From Gnetum montanum (taxonomy: Eukaryota; Streptophyta; Gnetopsida; Gnetales; Gnetaceae): a DNA stretch of 64,000 nt. The DNA is taken from positions 69,323-133,322 of the forward strand of contig MNCI01022139.1 of the NCBI GenBank assembly GCA_015680685.1. Direction: 5' to 3'. The notes under the pieces are model-generated. The model saw only the letters and a program-made list of their open reading frames with translations. It was not told the origin of the DNA and made no database searches. Below, in pieces: positions 1-10,217 of this stretch; positions within the stretch are counted from its first letter, which is position 1, and each line of letters starts with the position of its first letter. A program made the translations under genes and the position numbers.

Positions 1-583
1 TCTTTGATGATTACGACCACGATCGCGATCATGACTTTCATTTGTCACCTTATCATGACTTAATCATCTAGATCCATTTTTGTCATTGGATCCATTCTAA
101 CTAGAACTAGGATTATGAATTGTGGATTGCACATTCTGGTTGAGGCCCCCTTAACCAAAGTCAAAGAGAGGGATGTCACCAAAGGGAAAGCCCCCAAAGA
201 ACTGTTCACCTCCATCTAATGGGCCAAGCAGAGGTGGAAAAGTATTTGATCCCTTTCTCTTCAAAAGCTCATGATGTTGCTCCAGCTAATGATCCCTTAA
301 CCTTTGTGCTTTAGTGGGATGGTAATCCCTTGAAATGGGATCTCACATCTCATGCTCCCCATGAAGATGTTGAAGTTCATGTCATGCAAGCATTAGTTGG
401 AATAGATTGATCTAGTGACAACACAATGTTTTCTTCTATGTCGCGCCATTGTAGCATTTCATCTTGATGTAAGATGAAGGTGAAGTCTAGTACATACTCA
501 TCGGGATGAGCATATACCACCTAGTATTGTTGAGGCACTTGGTCTACCCTGGGCAGAGATAGACTCCTGTGAGAAAAAGACAT
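1..583 (-). pseudogene. gag N-terminal fragment (element I)
   Basis: Minus-strand gag relic. The start codon is at 583-581 and the first residues read M-S-F-S-H-R-S, matching the gag starts of B (M-S-S-S-H-R-S) and C (M-P-S-S-H-K-S). A family-specific N-terminal motif follows: H-P-D-E-Y, then F-T-F-I-L-H-Q-D and W-R-D, also present in C and D. After about 80 codons several stops and probable frameshifts break the frame. Gag would form the virus-like particle of the element. The remainder (matrix-like part, zinc knuckle) is outside the window. Confidence 0.7.
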
Positions 584-730
584 TTTATATTAATGAATCT
601 ATATGTAGTGTGTGGTGAAGATTTAATTTAGTTGTAATAATAAATTTATTTTTGTAAGATTCAACCTTTAGGGTTTGAACAATGAGGTTACTAAGCTTCA
701 CTAAGTTTAGATAGCACACATAGAACTAAA

Positions 731-750
731 GTCCCCGAGAACGGCACCAA
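731..750 (-). other. Primer binding site, tRNA-Asp type (element I)
   Basis: On the plus strand the 20 bases read GTCCCCGAGAACGGCACCAA and touch the LTR start at 751. Plant tRNA-Asp ends CCCCGGCAACGGCGCCA, so the complementary primer site matches with few changes. It primes minus-strand DNA synthesis. tRNA-Asp priming is typical of Athila-type Ty3/gypsy elements, whereas most plant elements use initiator tRNA-Met. Confidence 0.8.
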
Positions 751-1604
751 TGATAAGTGGCGAGGTACCCCTATGTTAAACCATACGAATAATAGGTGTT
801 CATGTGTAATCTGGTTGAATTCCATAGACTTTAATTACCAAGTACACCAGATCTAAACAGTGAGTTCGTGTTATTCGTTTATTGTCTTCCTAATCTCACT
901 TGTGAAACGTAAGTGTATGGTTAAGTATGACTGAGGCATAAGATTTTTATCATTTTATGTTTTATCAATTTGATTTCCTAAAACAATAATGAAAGTGAGA
1001 GTAATTACATGCTAAGTGAACTATTGTCTAATCTAGCCTAACACAAGTAACCATCCCCACTTCCCAGACACATCCGAAACTTCATGTAAACACTGCTAGG
1101 TTGTCAAACGTTAACCGTTTTTGAGCTACCAAGTGTCACACATATGTTTGAAGGGGTCATGTTTGTGTATTTTAATTAGTTTTCTAATTAATAAAAATTA
1201 ATTTCTGAATGAATAATGTTAAATGTGAACTACATGAAATCACAATGTATAAATGCATAAAGAAAGAAAGTCTCAAGTGCTGTAAGGATGAATCAAAGAG
1301 CTCGTCTTTATTGCCAACACAATGGTGTGTTCAGGTATATCAATGCTTGAATAAAGATCCAATTACACTTAGAACTCATGTTGTGGGCACTTGGAAAATA
1401 TTCTAACTCTCGAATGAACAAACTGCAAGAATTTTGCTAGTTAACTTCAAAAACTACCCCCCAAATCATGTGCCCAAGGGCTGTATTTATAGGACCAAGA
1501 GTATCTTGTGATATTTCATGCCCGATATCCCATCTTGGGACCTAATATCACATACCTAATATCGTGTATTCAATATTGGGGCTCATGTAGAACATGATTC
1601 ATCA
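751..1604 (-). repeat. 5' LTR of element I (854 bp)
   Basis: It starts TGATAAGTGGCGAGGTACCC and ends TGATTCATCA, the family termini. On the minus strand a TATA box (CCTATAAATACAG) lies at 1493-1481 and a polyadenylation signal AATAAAGA at 1312-1305, defining U3, R and U5. Upstream of the TATA box (about 1505-1585) are decayed GATATC/AATATC repeats that correspond to the palindrome arrays of the younger LTRs. Confidence 0.8.
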
Positions 1605-2085
1605 GTAGAGGATGGTGATATCTTTAATTTTTATAGATGTGTCTCCCTATTAGTTGTTTCAAAACATGTAAGTCTTCCCTATGTACCATTCTCCATTATT
1701 GGAATATGGGAGACCCTTGTAATTGCATGTGGACTTCTTTTGGCACTAGTTCCAAAAAGGGTCCAAAGTTCAATTCGTGGAGAATAGAGCTTTGAACCTC
1801 CTTGATTATGATCTTTTCCAAGCAAGCCTCCGTGAGGGTAACTTCAAGGTTATGCCTTGGCCTAGGGGCTTCATCTTGCTTGGATTGTCTTATTTCTACC
1901 ATGGGAATCTTTTGGATAGATTCCACTTTTGGCTCCTCCCAAAGAGGTCCTGTTGCATGGGTTGCCTTAGTTACTTTCACTTGGACACTACTGTGACTAG
2001 TGTTGTTGGCTCCTTCCTCCTCTTAGTCACTTCTCCTTAGGTTGGAAAGGCCCTCCCACTTGTAGTCCTCTCTTTGGTGCTATTT
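1605..2085 (-). pseudogene. ORF3 N-terminal fragment (element H)
   Basis: The longest clean stretch is 1980-1696. It includes Q-G-S-P-I-F and E-L-N-F-G-P-F, which align with G-S-P-L-W-P-V and E-L-N-F-K-Y-F in the ORF3 of F2 and with the matching part of A (20577-20960). This is the conserved N-terminal domain of the third ORF; coiled coil and tail are missing because element I cuts it at 1605. Function is unknown. The family resembles the putative plant transposon protein domain found in Athila-type elements, but I cannot confirm that without a search. Confidence 0.6.
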
Positions 2086-2509
2086 ATGACCATAAGCGTA
2101 ACCCAATATTAGCTTTTTACTTTATAAATTTTAGTTATTTTGATACCTTTTTTATTAGATTGGGTTATACTTAAGGCTTGTTTGTGATTTTGACAAGTTA
2201 TATTATTTTAATTTTAATATTATTTTATTGATTAGCTAACATATGTTGTTTGTTAGGCTTAACCCACTTGGGATGAGTAATTTAATATAATTTTCATGGG
2301 TAAACCTTGGAGGGTTAGAAAAATTTCCTAGAAAAACCAAAGGTTTATATGCCTCATGACATAAAGCTTACCTTTCGTAGCTTAAGGATCAAAAAATAGG
2401 ATGAATTGGGTTAGTAGTTTGAGAGTTATAACTCTTTGAAGGTTGTTGGGCATTGAAAAATTGAAACACTCCTATAGTGTTTATGAGAATTGGTGCAAAA
2501 ATAACTAAG

Positions 2510-2625
2510 TTTCATGCATATATATAGTGTTTTTATGCTGTGTCAATGGGAATGCATTGACTCATTCCATTGTATCAATGAGGATGTGTTAATGCAATTG
2601 TTCATAGCCAACTTTTGCATAGGAA
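2510..2625 (-). promoter_or_regulatory. Putative internal promoter before ORF3 (element H)
   Basis: On the minus strand a TATA-like CACTATATATATGC (about 2532-2517) is preceded by repeated words built on CAATG/CATTG (ATTGATACAATGG, GTCAATGCATTCC, CCATTGACAC) between 2620 and 2545. The same arrangement is seen in A at 20075-20150. It lies about 430 bp upstream of the ORF3 start. Promoter activity is inferred from position and composition only. Confidence 0.4.
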
Positions 2626-2875
2626 AAATGAGAAATTTTGGATGAGTTTGGGGATGAAACAAGAGCCCAATTGAAGCTAGAAAAACACAAAAGGATGTTA
2701 AAAAATAGAAGAGGGTTGGAAGTTCATTGGAAGAGGAAAATGGATTAGATTTGGATGAATGATTAGTGCCAAACGAAAGCAAAACTAGACATTTGGAATG
2801 CAAGTTAGTGAGATCGATTACAGAAAGGACCGAAGGATTGGAAGTTTAACTTAAGGAGACTAAAGGGTATACAAT

Positions 2876-2930
2876 TGGGTCCTTCCCAAAGTAGGCTTAT
2901 ACTTATGATGCCCTTGCATGCTCTCATCAC
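2876..2930 (-). other. Conserved noncoding block of the 3' region (H copy)
   Basis: Plus-strand reading GGTCCTTCCCAAAGTAGGC followed by ATGCCCTTGCATG. The same GC-rich block occurs in the 3' regions of A (19757-19797), B (10574-10625), F1 (33806-33850), F2 (39113-39160) and C (50477-50522). No reading frame is shared across the copies. Confidence 0.6.
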
Positions 2931-3304
2931 GAGGAGTCTATAGATGCCAAGGATGATTAATGGTCACTAGAAGTTAAAATTCAAATCCACTAGAGAGATC
3001 ATCTGAGGATTATGCCACTTGCCATAAAAAATACATTGATTAATCATGATAGGAGGCAATGAAGTGGTCAGTGATTAGATAAGAATGATGGTAGAGAGAG
3101 AATGATAAAATATCCTTATCCTAGTCACATGAAGTCCCTATAAATTGTAGGGTTAAGATGATTTGACACCATCACATCCTTAGCTCAAACCAAGTCCATC
3201 CATATTTAATAACTTTGCATTGTCATATCTTGACCCTTCAACCATCAAGAGTTTATAACAAATGTATCATGGTCCTTGAAATAAAAATATATTTGCCAAT
3301 AGAG

Positions 3305-4640
3305 TACCATGTTTGAACTATTCAATAACAAATATCAAACATACTCTAGAGTATTTAAGTTGTGAAGGCACATTCAAGGATGGAAATAGGAAAATCATGA
3401 GGCCTTGGATGTGACCATGGGTAGGTACTACTCTTTATTACACCAATGCCTAAGCCATGAATAGTTTCAAAGGAAGCAACTTTGCCATATCATACATAGA
3501 ATATGGAATAGGACAAGGGAAATCCTTGGGGTCTATGCCCAAGAAAGACTCTTTGAAATACGGGCCCATTAGATTCAAAGGCTAATAGGACAAGTGGCTA
3601 AAGAAGAAGAGAAGCTCAAAAACATGAGAGTGTAGAGTTGTATAACAAGAATCCCTTCATTCATAAAAGGGAGATGTGTTTCTATGATTTAGAGGGAGAA
3701 ACACCTCTTGATGAAGTGGTGCAAAGGAAGACCTTGTTGATATAAAAAATTATCATTAAAATATTAGCTAAGATTGATAAAATATGGAAGTTCCTGAATG
3801 AGAAGTTCCAAACAGCTCTTAAAATTACAGGAAAAAGAGTGGACCAAGGGAGTAGTCTTCAATACAAAAGGAGAAAGAATGATACAGAAAAGAATTACCA
3901 TTAGCAAAAGGATAAAGCTGCAGTGGTCCAAGAGGTTGCAAATTCTGAAATAGATGATGATAGATGCAACATCTACCAATATGAATATCATAAGGGATTT
4001 TGTCTAATGTTTTCACCTTTGCAAGAGTTTGAGGTGCATGCATTAAATCCAAAATTTACCAAATGACAAACACCTAGGTAGTTTACCTTATCCATAAGGT
4101 AACTACAAGTAGTAGTTCCACCAACCAATAGATTATTTGAGCAAAGCGCCTTCTCAACCTCAGGAGCAACACTAGTAGTGGCAACATACATAACCATGGG
4201 GGATGCCACCACCATAGTAGTAGTATCCTTATAGGTAGCTAGACCCTTATGGATATTATGTCTAATAGCCTGTATCTACTCATGATTCATTCAACCACGC
4301 CTCCTTCTCTCACCACCACTATCCTTTGGAATATTATAGAGTACCTTCTCCAAGGGAAAAGTCTTTTTTTTCCTTTTCCTCCTCTATATTGCTCAATAGT
4401 CCCTACATCATCAACTACCATACCCTTATCACTTGCTTCACCTATGTAGGGAAAAATTCCATTGCAACCATAGCAGCAAAACATTGAGAGGGTAGTAAAA
4501 TTACAACCGAATATTCATTTGAGTTATTTTGAACAAAATCCTTAAAAGAGATCATTCATTAAAGCAAATAGTCCCACAAAACCCTCACAGATACCTGTGG
4601 CTATTAACCTTGTCTCATGTACCTTTGAAAAGATATTCAA
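3305..4640 (+). pseudogene. gag, C-terminal two thirds (element A)
   Basis: It begins where D's gag reads L-F-N-D-K-Y-Q-T; here the nucleotides give a matching F-N-N-K-Y-Q-T. It runs through the lysine-rich linker (about 3820-3950) to a degraded zinc knuckle near 3964-4005 (C-N-I-Y-Q-Y-E-Y-H-K-G-F-C), in which the second cysteine and the histidine position have changed. A proline-rich region follows (4200-4450). The frame is broken by many stops. It is homologous to the gag of B, C and D. Confidence 0.7.
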
Positions 4641-4689
4641 GCCACCTTCAAACCAAAATTCCTTTAATATTTATACTATCATGTTGATC

Positions 4690-5180
4690 CATGCATTTAA
4701 AAATTAGATAAATGTTGGCCATCTTTCTAGGAAGTGATATGATCCTAAAATTCTCCTTATTTATTTACATATGGGAAGGACTGATCCCTCTAAGACTTTG
4801 TTGGATTTAGATTCCTGGATAAACTTAATCTTCCAAGTAATGTATAGACTTGGAACTTGCCTCTTCTCAAGAAAAGTAATATCAAACTAGAACTTACAAA
4901 TTAGTCCATAACTATTCCTTTGGGGCTAGTGGAGGACATCATAACCATTGTTTATGGATGGTCATATTTTGCAGATATCCTTGTAATCCATGTGGATAAT
5001 TGTAAGGGGAAATTTCCTATCATTATGGTAAGGGCTTGGCAAAGCATCATAGATGCCAAGATGGGGATTAGAGACCTTCCCTTGGAAGTATCCAAGAAAA
5101 ATGAATTTGGAAAAATGGAGAAGAAGAAAGTTCCATCCATCACATACGGTGACACAAGGTGCCATTATATGTAGAAAATA
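4690..5180 (+). pseudogene. Aspartic protease region (element A)
   Basis: Retropepsin relic. The clean piece 4920-5174 carries G-L-V-E-D-I-I, a hydrophobic stretch and F-P-I-I-M, then the family C-terminal motif K-V-P-S-I-T-Y. The active-site strand upstream (about 4800-4830) reads L-L-D-L-D-S, so the usual D-L-G is damaged. The enzyme would have cleaved the Gag-Pol polyprotein. Homologous proteases lie at 15106-15560 (B), 51767-52200 (C) and 62370-62955 (D). Confidence 0.75.
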
Positions 5181-5719
5181 TGGATAGTGAAAGGAAAATC
5201 TATCCAAGAATGTAACTAGTATGCCAAAAAAATAGTCATTCAAAAGTGCCTCTATGTGGTAACCATAAAATAGGAAGGTACCTAGTGGCTAACATCAGAA
5301 CATTGAGCTAAATACACAATATGCATGGAACCATTAGAAAGCGTCATAAGTGCCTACATTAAGAATATGAATAAAATGGAGTAGCTCCATAGGCAACTAT
5401 CCCACATGAAAAATGAAATGGATTAGGGAGAGTTGGAAATCCTGGATTACTTCAAGTAGAAACCCCTTGAATTGAAAGCTTTATTGACAACCTTGGAATA
5501 TCATTTTCTTAATAATGGTAAGTTGATAATCATTAATGCCAACCTTGATCATGATACGAAAAAGAAGTTGTTGAAAGTGATGAAAAAATTGTCAACAACC
5601 TTTGCATGGTCACATCATGAACTAATAGGGATATATGCATGGATATGCTAGCATTGAATCTATACAGACTCTTCCATGAAGCCAAAGAGGTAACCACAGA
5701 GAAGGGTGAATCCAAAACT

Positions 5720-6850
5720 TAAGCAAGTTGTTAAGGAAGAATGAGAATAACTTGTTAAGATTGGGTTCTTATATCCAATTGCACACAATGAATGGGTTAG
5801 CCCATTCATGATTGTACCTAAGAAAGAAGGAAAGTGAAGAGTTTGTATAGATTGCAGATTTTTGAACATGGTAACCTTCAAAGATCATTTTCCATGGCCA
5901 TTTGTTGATCAAGTGTTGGACATCATCATAAGACATTGCTATTACAACTTTCTAGATTATTATAGTGGCTATAACTAAATCCATATCACACTAGAGGATT
6001 AGGCCAATACAACATTCACAAGTCCCTAGGTGATTTTTGCATACAAAAAGATGCCCTTTGGCTTGTGCAACACTCCTACTACTTTCCAATGCTTCATGCT
6101 TAGCATCTTTTAAGAACAAATTGGTAGTAGAGTAGAAGTCTTCATCAATGACTTATCTACCTATGGTACCACTTTTGAGCAAGCCTTGGACCATCTTGAG
6201 TAAGTGCTTCAATGATGTGTAAATATTAATCTAAAGGTCAACTGGTAGAAAAGCCACATGATGGTCTAAGAGGGCATAGTTTTAGGGCACCAGATTTTAG
6301 AAAAGGAATAGAGGTGAACTCAGAGGAAGTATAGGTCATTGAAGGAATTACAAGACATTTTGAAATGTTTAAAGATGTAAGGTCACTCCTTGGGCATACT
6401 GGTTATTATCAATGTTTCATCAATAATTTCTCAAGAATTGCTAAGCTGTTGGTTGAGCTGACAAAGAAGGATGCATCCTTCAACTTGAATAAGGAATGCA
6501 AACTAGCATTCTAGCAATTAAAGCAAAAATTCATAGAGACTCCCATTCTATATGTTCTAGATTGATCTAGAACCTTTCACATCATGAAAGATTCATTTAA
6601 TTATGCATTAGGGATTGTGCTTACACAATTGGACAATCAAAAACATCCTTATTACATCAATTGTAGAAGGAGAAGCATTGTTGGGGCATAGTTGAATTAC
6701 ATTACCATGGAGAAGGAGCTCATGGCAATGGTGTATTCCTTAGAGAAATTCAAGCATTATGTTCAAGGATATTAGATCTTTCTACACATAGGCCATAGTG
6801 CCATTAGGTTCCTAATGAATAAGCTAGTAGTGAGCCCTTGTGTGATATAG
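5720..6850 (+). pseudogene. Reverse transcriptase and RNase H (element A)
   Basis: RT blocks in order: V-S-P-F-M-I-V-P-K-K near 5800-5830, R-V-C-I-D near 5840, P-F-G-L-C-N-T-P-T-T-F near 6054-6090, and the catalytic box read as V-F-I-N-D-L near 6139 (expected F-M-D-D, so one catalytic aspartate is lost). RNase H follows at about 6580-6800 with D-S-F-N-Y-A-L-G and E-K-E-L-M-A. At least ten stops interrupt the frame, many of them TAG where CAG is likely ancestral. Dead copy. Confidence 0.85.
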
Positions 6851-7099
6851 TGGTTGGTGATTCTACAAGAGTTTTATCTCAGAATGATGGAGAATGTGGT
6901 CATTGATCAGTTGTCTTGATTATGATGGAGCTGCAAAGGGGACAAGGAATCTTTATCCAATTAATTTCTAGATGAAATCCTCTTTGCAAAAGCTGCTGAA
7001 GTTCAAGATTTCACATGTCCTAATTGGTGTAATGAATTCTTCAATAATCTGCTCACTTAGGAGACTGCTTAAGAATGGAATAACAAGAAGAAATAATAG

Positions 7100-8250
7100 T
7101 TTATTCACCAAGTTAGGCATTACATGGAGATGAAAGATAACCTTTACAATGTTTGTGCCAATGGATGGGTACGATGATGCGTGCTTGATGTTGATTAACT
7201 ATTGATCCTCCAGGATGCTCATGAAAGTCCTTACAAGGACCATTATGTAGGGAGGAGTATGACTATGAAAATACTACAAGTAAGATACTTTTCTTTGATA
7301 ATCTTCTAGTACACTCATCAATTTTCCTGTTCATGCAAGTGTTGTTAAAGAGATGGAGGGATAACTGTATGAATGGAAGGACCCCAACAAGGGATCCAAC
7401 CACTAGAGCCTTTTGATCTATGGTCCATTGACTTTGTGGGATCCATCAACCCCTTGTTTAATGGGAAGGCATACATCATAATAACAATTGATTATTGCAC
7501 CAAGAAAGGTTGAAGCTACTACTATCACCAACTATTCATCTTCTACTACAACACAATTTATTTAGCAAAGTGTGGTAAATAGATTTAGTGTACCTAGGAC
7601 ACTTATTTCTAGTAATGGAACTCATTTTATAGGTGCTACTTTTTGGAATATGATGCAACACTTAGGGGTGGAACATAAATTGACAACTCCATATCATCCT
7701 TAATTTTATGGTCAAGTCAAAGTTACTAACAAGGAAATAACTAGGATACTAACACATACAATTAGTAAATATAGGAAGGATTAGAGCATAAAATTCAACA
7801 ATGCTTTATGTGCTTGTCAATCAAGCTAGAAACTTCCCATTAGTTATTTACCTTATGAGTTGGTGTATGAAAAACTACCAATACTTCCAATCCAAGTTGA
7901 GCCTCATACACTCTCAATAGCTTGTGAGCTTTACCTTAATCTAAGTTTAGCATAAATGGAATGCCTAATAATACTAAATGTGGTAGGTGAGAATTGACAA
8001 GTAGCCTTATCAATGAATGGAGTGCATAAGGCACATGCCAAACAATAACATGACACACAAATAAGCCAAGTTAAATTTAAACTGAGAGATAAGGTTCTTT
8101 ATTAAAACCCCATGCATGTACCAAAACATACCAAGTTTCAAACACTATGAAAAGGATCTTAAATCATTCATATAACTTTTTCTTCTAATGGCATGATAAT
8201 TTACCATCATATAAGCCTAGAGAAACAACTATTAGTTGACATCCAATAAG
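7100..8250 (+). pseudogene. Integrase (element A)
   Basis: DDE integrase relic. Recognisable are T-I-D-Y-C-T-K around the first catalytic aspartate (about 7475-7500), T-H-F-I-G-A-T-F-W near 7620, and L-T-T-P-Y-H-P then G-Q-V-K-V-T-N-K-E-I near 7680-7740. The third catalytic residue, expected as E in G-Q-A-E-V-x-N, reads K. The C-terminal part with P-Y-E-L-V-Y-E-K and the L-R-D-K-V motif ends near 8100-8250. Frame broken by stops. Confidence 0.8.
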
Positions 8251-8344
8251 TGAAGCCTTTTTTGGAACCTAGGATAATTAGTAGCACTAACACCTCAACA
8301 AGTGGACAAGCACACTTTATTTTTTAGATCTTCTCCTTTCAACT

Positions 8345-8359
8345 CAGTCATGGGGGAGG
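8345..8359 (+). other. Internal polypurine motif after pol (element A)
   Basis: CAGTCATGGGGGAGG directly follows the integrase region. The same word follows pol or protease in B (11900-11915, minus), C (51696-51710, minus) and D (63275-63292, plus), and a variant sits in F2 (40183-40196, minus). It resembles the true polypurine tract next to the LTR (AGTCATGGGGGTA). Confidence 0.65.
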
Positions 8360-9037
8360 TGGCTAACCATTTTAACATTTTGTGAAGGCTACCCAAATTT
8401 TCACCTTTTTTTTTACATCATTCTTCATATGTTTTTCCATTTTCTTGAATATTTTATTCCTTACTTTATATATTCTATTTTATTTTTTATCTTATGTGTT
8501 GTTTTATTCTGTTCATTATGAAATCTCGAGTTTTTTCCATGGCTACTACTAATGCTAGAAGTTAATTAATGCAATATTTAATGTTATGATTGATTGCTAA
8601 ATGACCAAATTTTATCTCTGGATTATGTCCTTGAATTAACATATTGTTAATTTTTTCATGATATCAAGCAGTGAGTCCACAACATCTATCCATTCCATCT
8701 ACTCTATGAAGCTTTGTATCATGGAGCATGAGGTCCTTTCATAACTGCAACTTAAAGTAATCAATGATCTTGCTGCTTAACGAACTTGAAATAGACTAAG
8801 TAGGAATGGACAAGGATGTAACTTCAAGAGGATTTTCCATCTTTTATTTCTAGTTTCTTTCTTGAGTTTTATGATTTTTTCCATTGGTCTCTCACCACTC
8901 CTATTGTTGACCATACTAAGAAGAATGTCTTTGCATGGTGCAGTTCCTGTGAAAAAAAAAACAAACATAAAGAACACGAGAATTCAAGGGACATCCCTTA
9001 GAAAAAATAATGGGCTACAGGCACTGGTTATGGGGCT
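8360..9037 (+). other. 3' region of element A, first part
   Basis: Noncoding stretch between pol and ORF3. It holds a T-rich tract (8400-8530) and sequence matching the reverse of 10930-11230 in B. It stops at 9037 where element B inserted (flank GGGCT) and continues at 19297. No gene seen. Confidence 0.65.
9033..9037. other. Target site duplication of element B, left copy
   Basis: GGGCT at 9033-9037 pairs with AGGCT at 19292-19296: four of five bases are equal and the fifth differs by a transition. Five bases is the normal duplication for Ty3/gypsy integrases. Confidence 0.7.
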
Positions 9038-9860
9038 TGATGAGTGGTGAGGTACCCCTACACCCAACCATACGAATCACTAAGGCATTACATACGATTT
9101 GATTGAATTTTGTGGACCTATAGTTATCTCATACATTAGTTTCTCTAGGAAGTGAAATGACATTGAGAACATTCGTTGTCTTTCCAACTACACTATATTC
9201 ATTGTCATACATTAGTATCTCTAAGAAGTGTAATTGAAGTATATGAATTTTTGTCATTTTATATTTTATGGATGTAATCGCCTACAACAAAAATAAGGGT
9301 AGAGTAGATTGAAACTAATGTTTATTGCCTATCTAGCCTAACACAAGTAACCATTCCACTTTCCTGAACACATATAGGACTACTAGGCTACCAAAGGCTA
9401 AGCGTTGCTAGGTTACCAATTTCTATATGAATTTTCAAAGTAGTTATGCTCATGTTCATTAATTGCTAAAAATAAATTACTTAATCAAATGCATTAAAGT
9501 AAAGAACAAGAAAGTAAAATGCATTAAAGAAAATATTAATCTATTCTCAGTGTTGCAAGGATTGTCAAAAGAGTTTATAACCCCATGACTAAATGAAACC
9601 TTATCCTCGACTGAAAAAGTGGAGGAACAAGTTNAGGAGCTTAGAAAATATCCTAACTCTGAGGAAAATAGATTGTAAGAGCTTCATTACCTTGCTTGAA
9701 AATTGAAAACTAAACTATTCAAAACTGACTCAAAATAGGAGCCCAGGTGCAGTATTTATAGACTTGGGGAATATACCCTGACGTCAGATATCTAACCTCA
9801 GATCTAGGCCCCGACATCACGTATGCAACATCGCGACCAACATCAAATAGTGATTCCTCA
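9038..9860 (-). repeat. 3' LTR of element B
   Basis: It starts TGATGAGTGGTGAGGTACCC and ends TGATTCCTCA. The TATA box (minus) is near 9762-9752. About 86 bases present in the partner LTR, including the polyadenylation signal region, are missing here and replaced by a 57-base copy of 9860-9916 that ends at the N at 9634. This looks like an assembly fault rather than biology. GATATC-type repeats upstream of TATA (9780-9850) are decayed. Confidence 0.85.
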
Positions 9861-9876
9861 TAACCCCATGACTAAA
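9861..9876 (-). other. Polypurine tract (element B)
   Basis: The minus strand reads TTTAGTCATGGGGTTA immediately before the 3' LTR. It primes plus-strand DNA synthesis. It matches the tracts of F1, F2 and C in the same position. Confidence 0.75.
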
Positions 9877-9974
9877 TGAAACCTTATCCTCGACTGAAAA
9901 AGTGGAGGAACAAGTTCTTTACAATATAGCATATTAGGTAGGTATGGGATTATTGATTGACATGACAAACTGAC

Positions 9975-10217
9975 TCAGATGAAACAAACATATAGACTAT
10001 GAGTGCCCAAGTGTACTGAATTATAAATTTTACAACATTGGATGTTCATGATAGGATAAGTGAGCATCCTAGATAACACTGACATCCAACATCTCTTAGT
10101 AGTAGAAGAATAAGAGAGAGAGAAGGGATCCTTCGATCCCGAATGATCCTCATTATGTGATGTTGCTGCATTCTTGGTGAAGATAGTCCTGCTTCCAATC
10201 CATGCTTTCCACTGCAA
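9975..10217 (-). pseudogene. Shortened ORF3 relic (element B)
   Basis: An 80-codon minus-strand ORF between the 3' region and the polypurine tract. It begins directly after TGTTGTGATTGCAG, which looks like a splice acceptor; the same TGTGATTGCAG precedes the long ORF3 of F2. The N-terminal domain and coiled coil of the long ORF3 are absent. F1 (33120-33440) and C (49800-50085) have comparable short relics. No function can be assigned. Confidence 0.45.

Larger units (their letters stand above)
1..1604 (-). mobile_element. Element I: 5' end of a tRNA-Asp-primed Ty3/gypsy element
   Basis: Read on the minus strand this is 5' LTR, primer site, leader and the first part of gag; the rest lies outside the window to the left. 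The LTR at 751-1604 sits directly beside a tRNA-Asp-type primer site, which fixes the orientation. On its right it is inserted into the ORF3 relic of another element (H), whose reading resumes at 1605. Only one end is visible, so no target duplication can be checked. Confidence 0.85.
1605..3305 (-). mobile_element. Element H: ORF3 start and 3' region fragment
   Basis: Minus-oriented fragment of an element closely related to A. It aligns in reverse over its whole length with 19390-21050 of A: ORF3 N-terminal part (1605-2085), leader with TATA box (2510-2625), and the conserved 3'-region block (2876-2930). On the left it is cut by insertion of I. On the right it ends abruptly at about 3300-3309, where the plus-strand gag of A begins, so a rearrangement removed the 5' end of A and the pol side of H. 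Confidence 0.7.
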
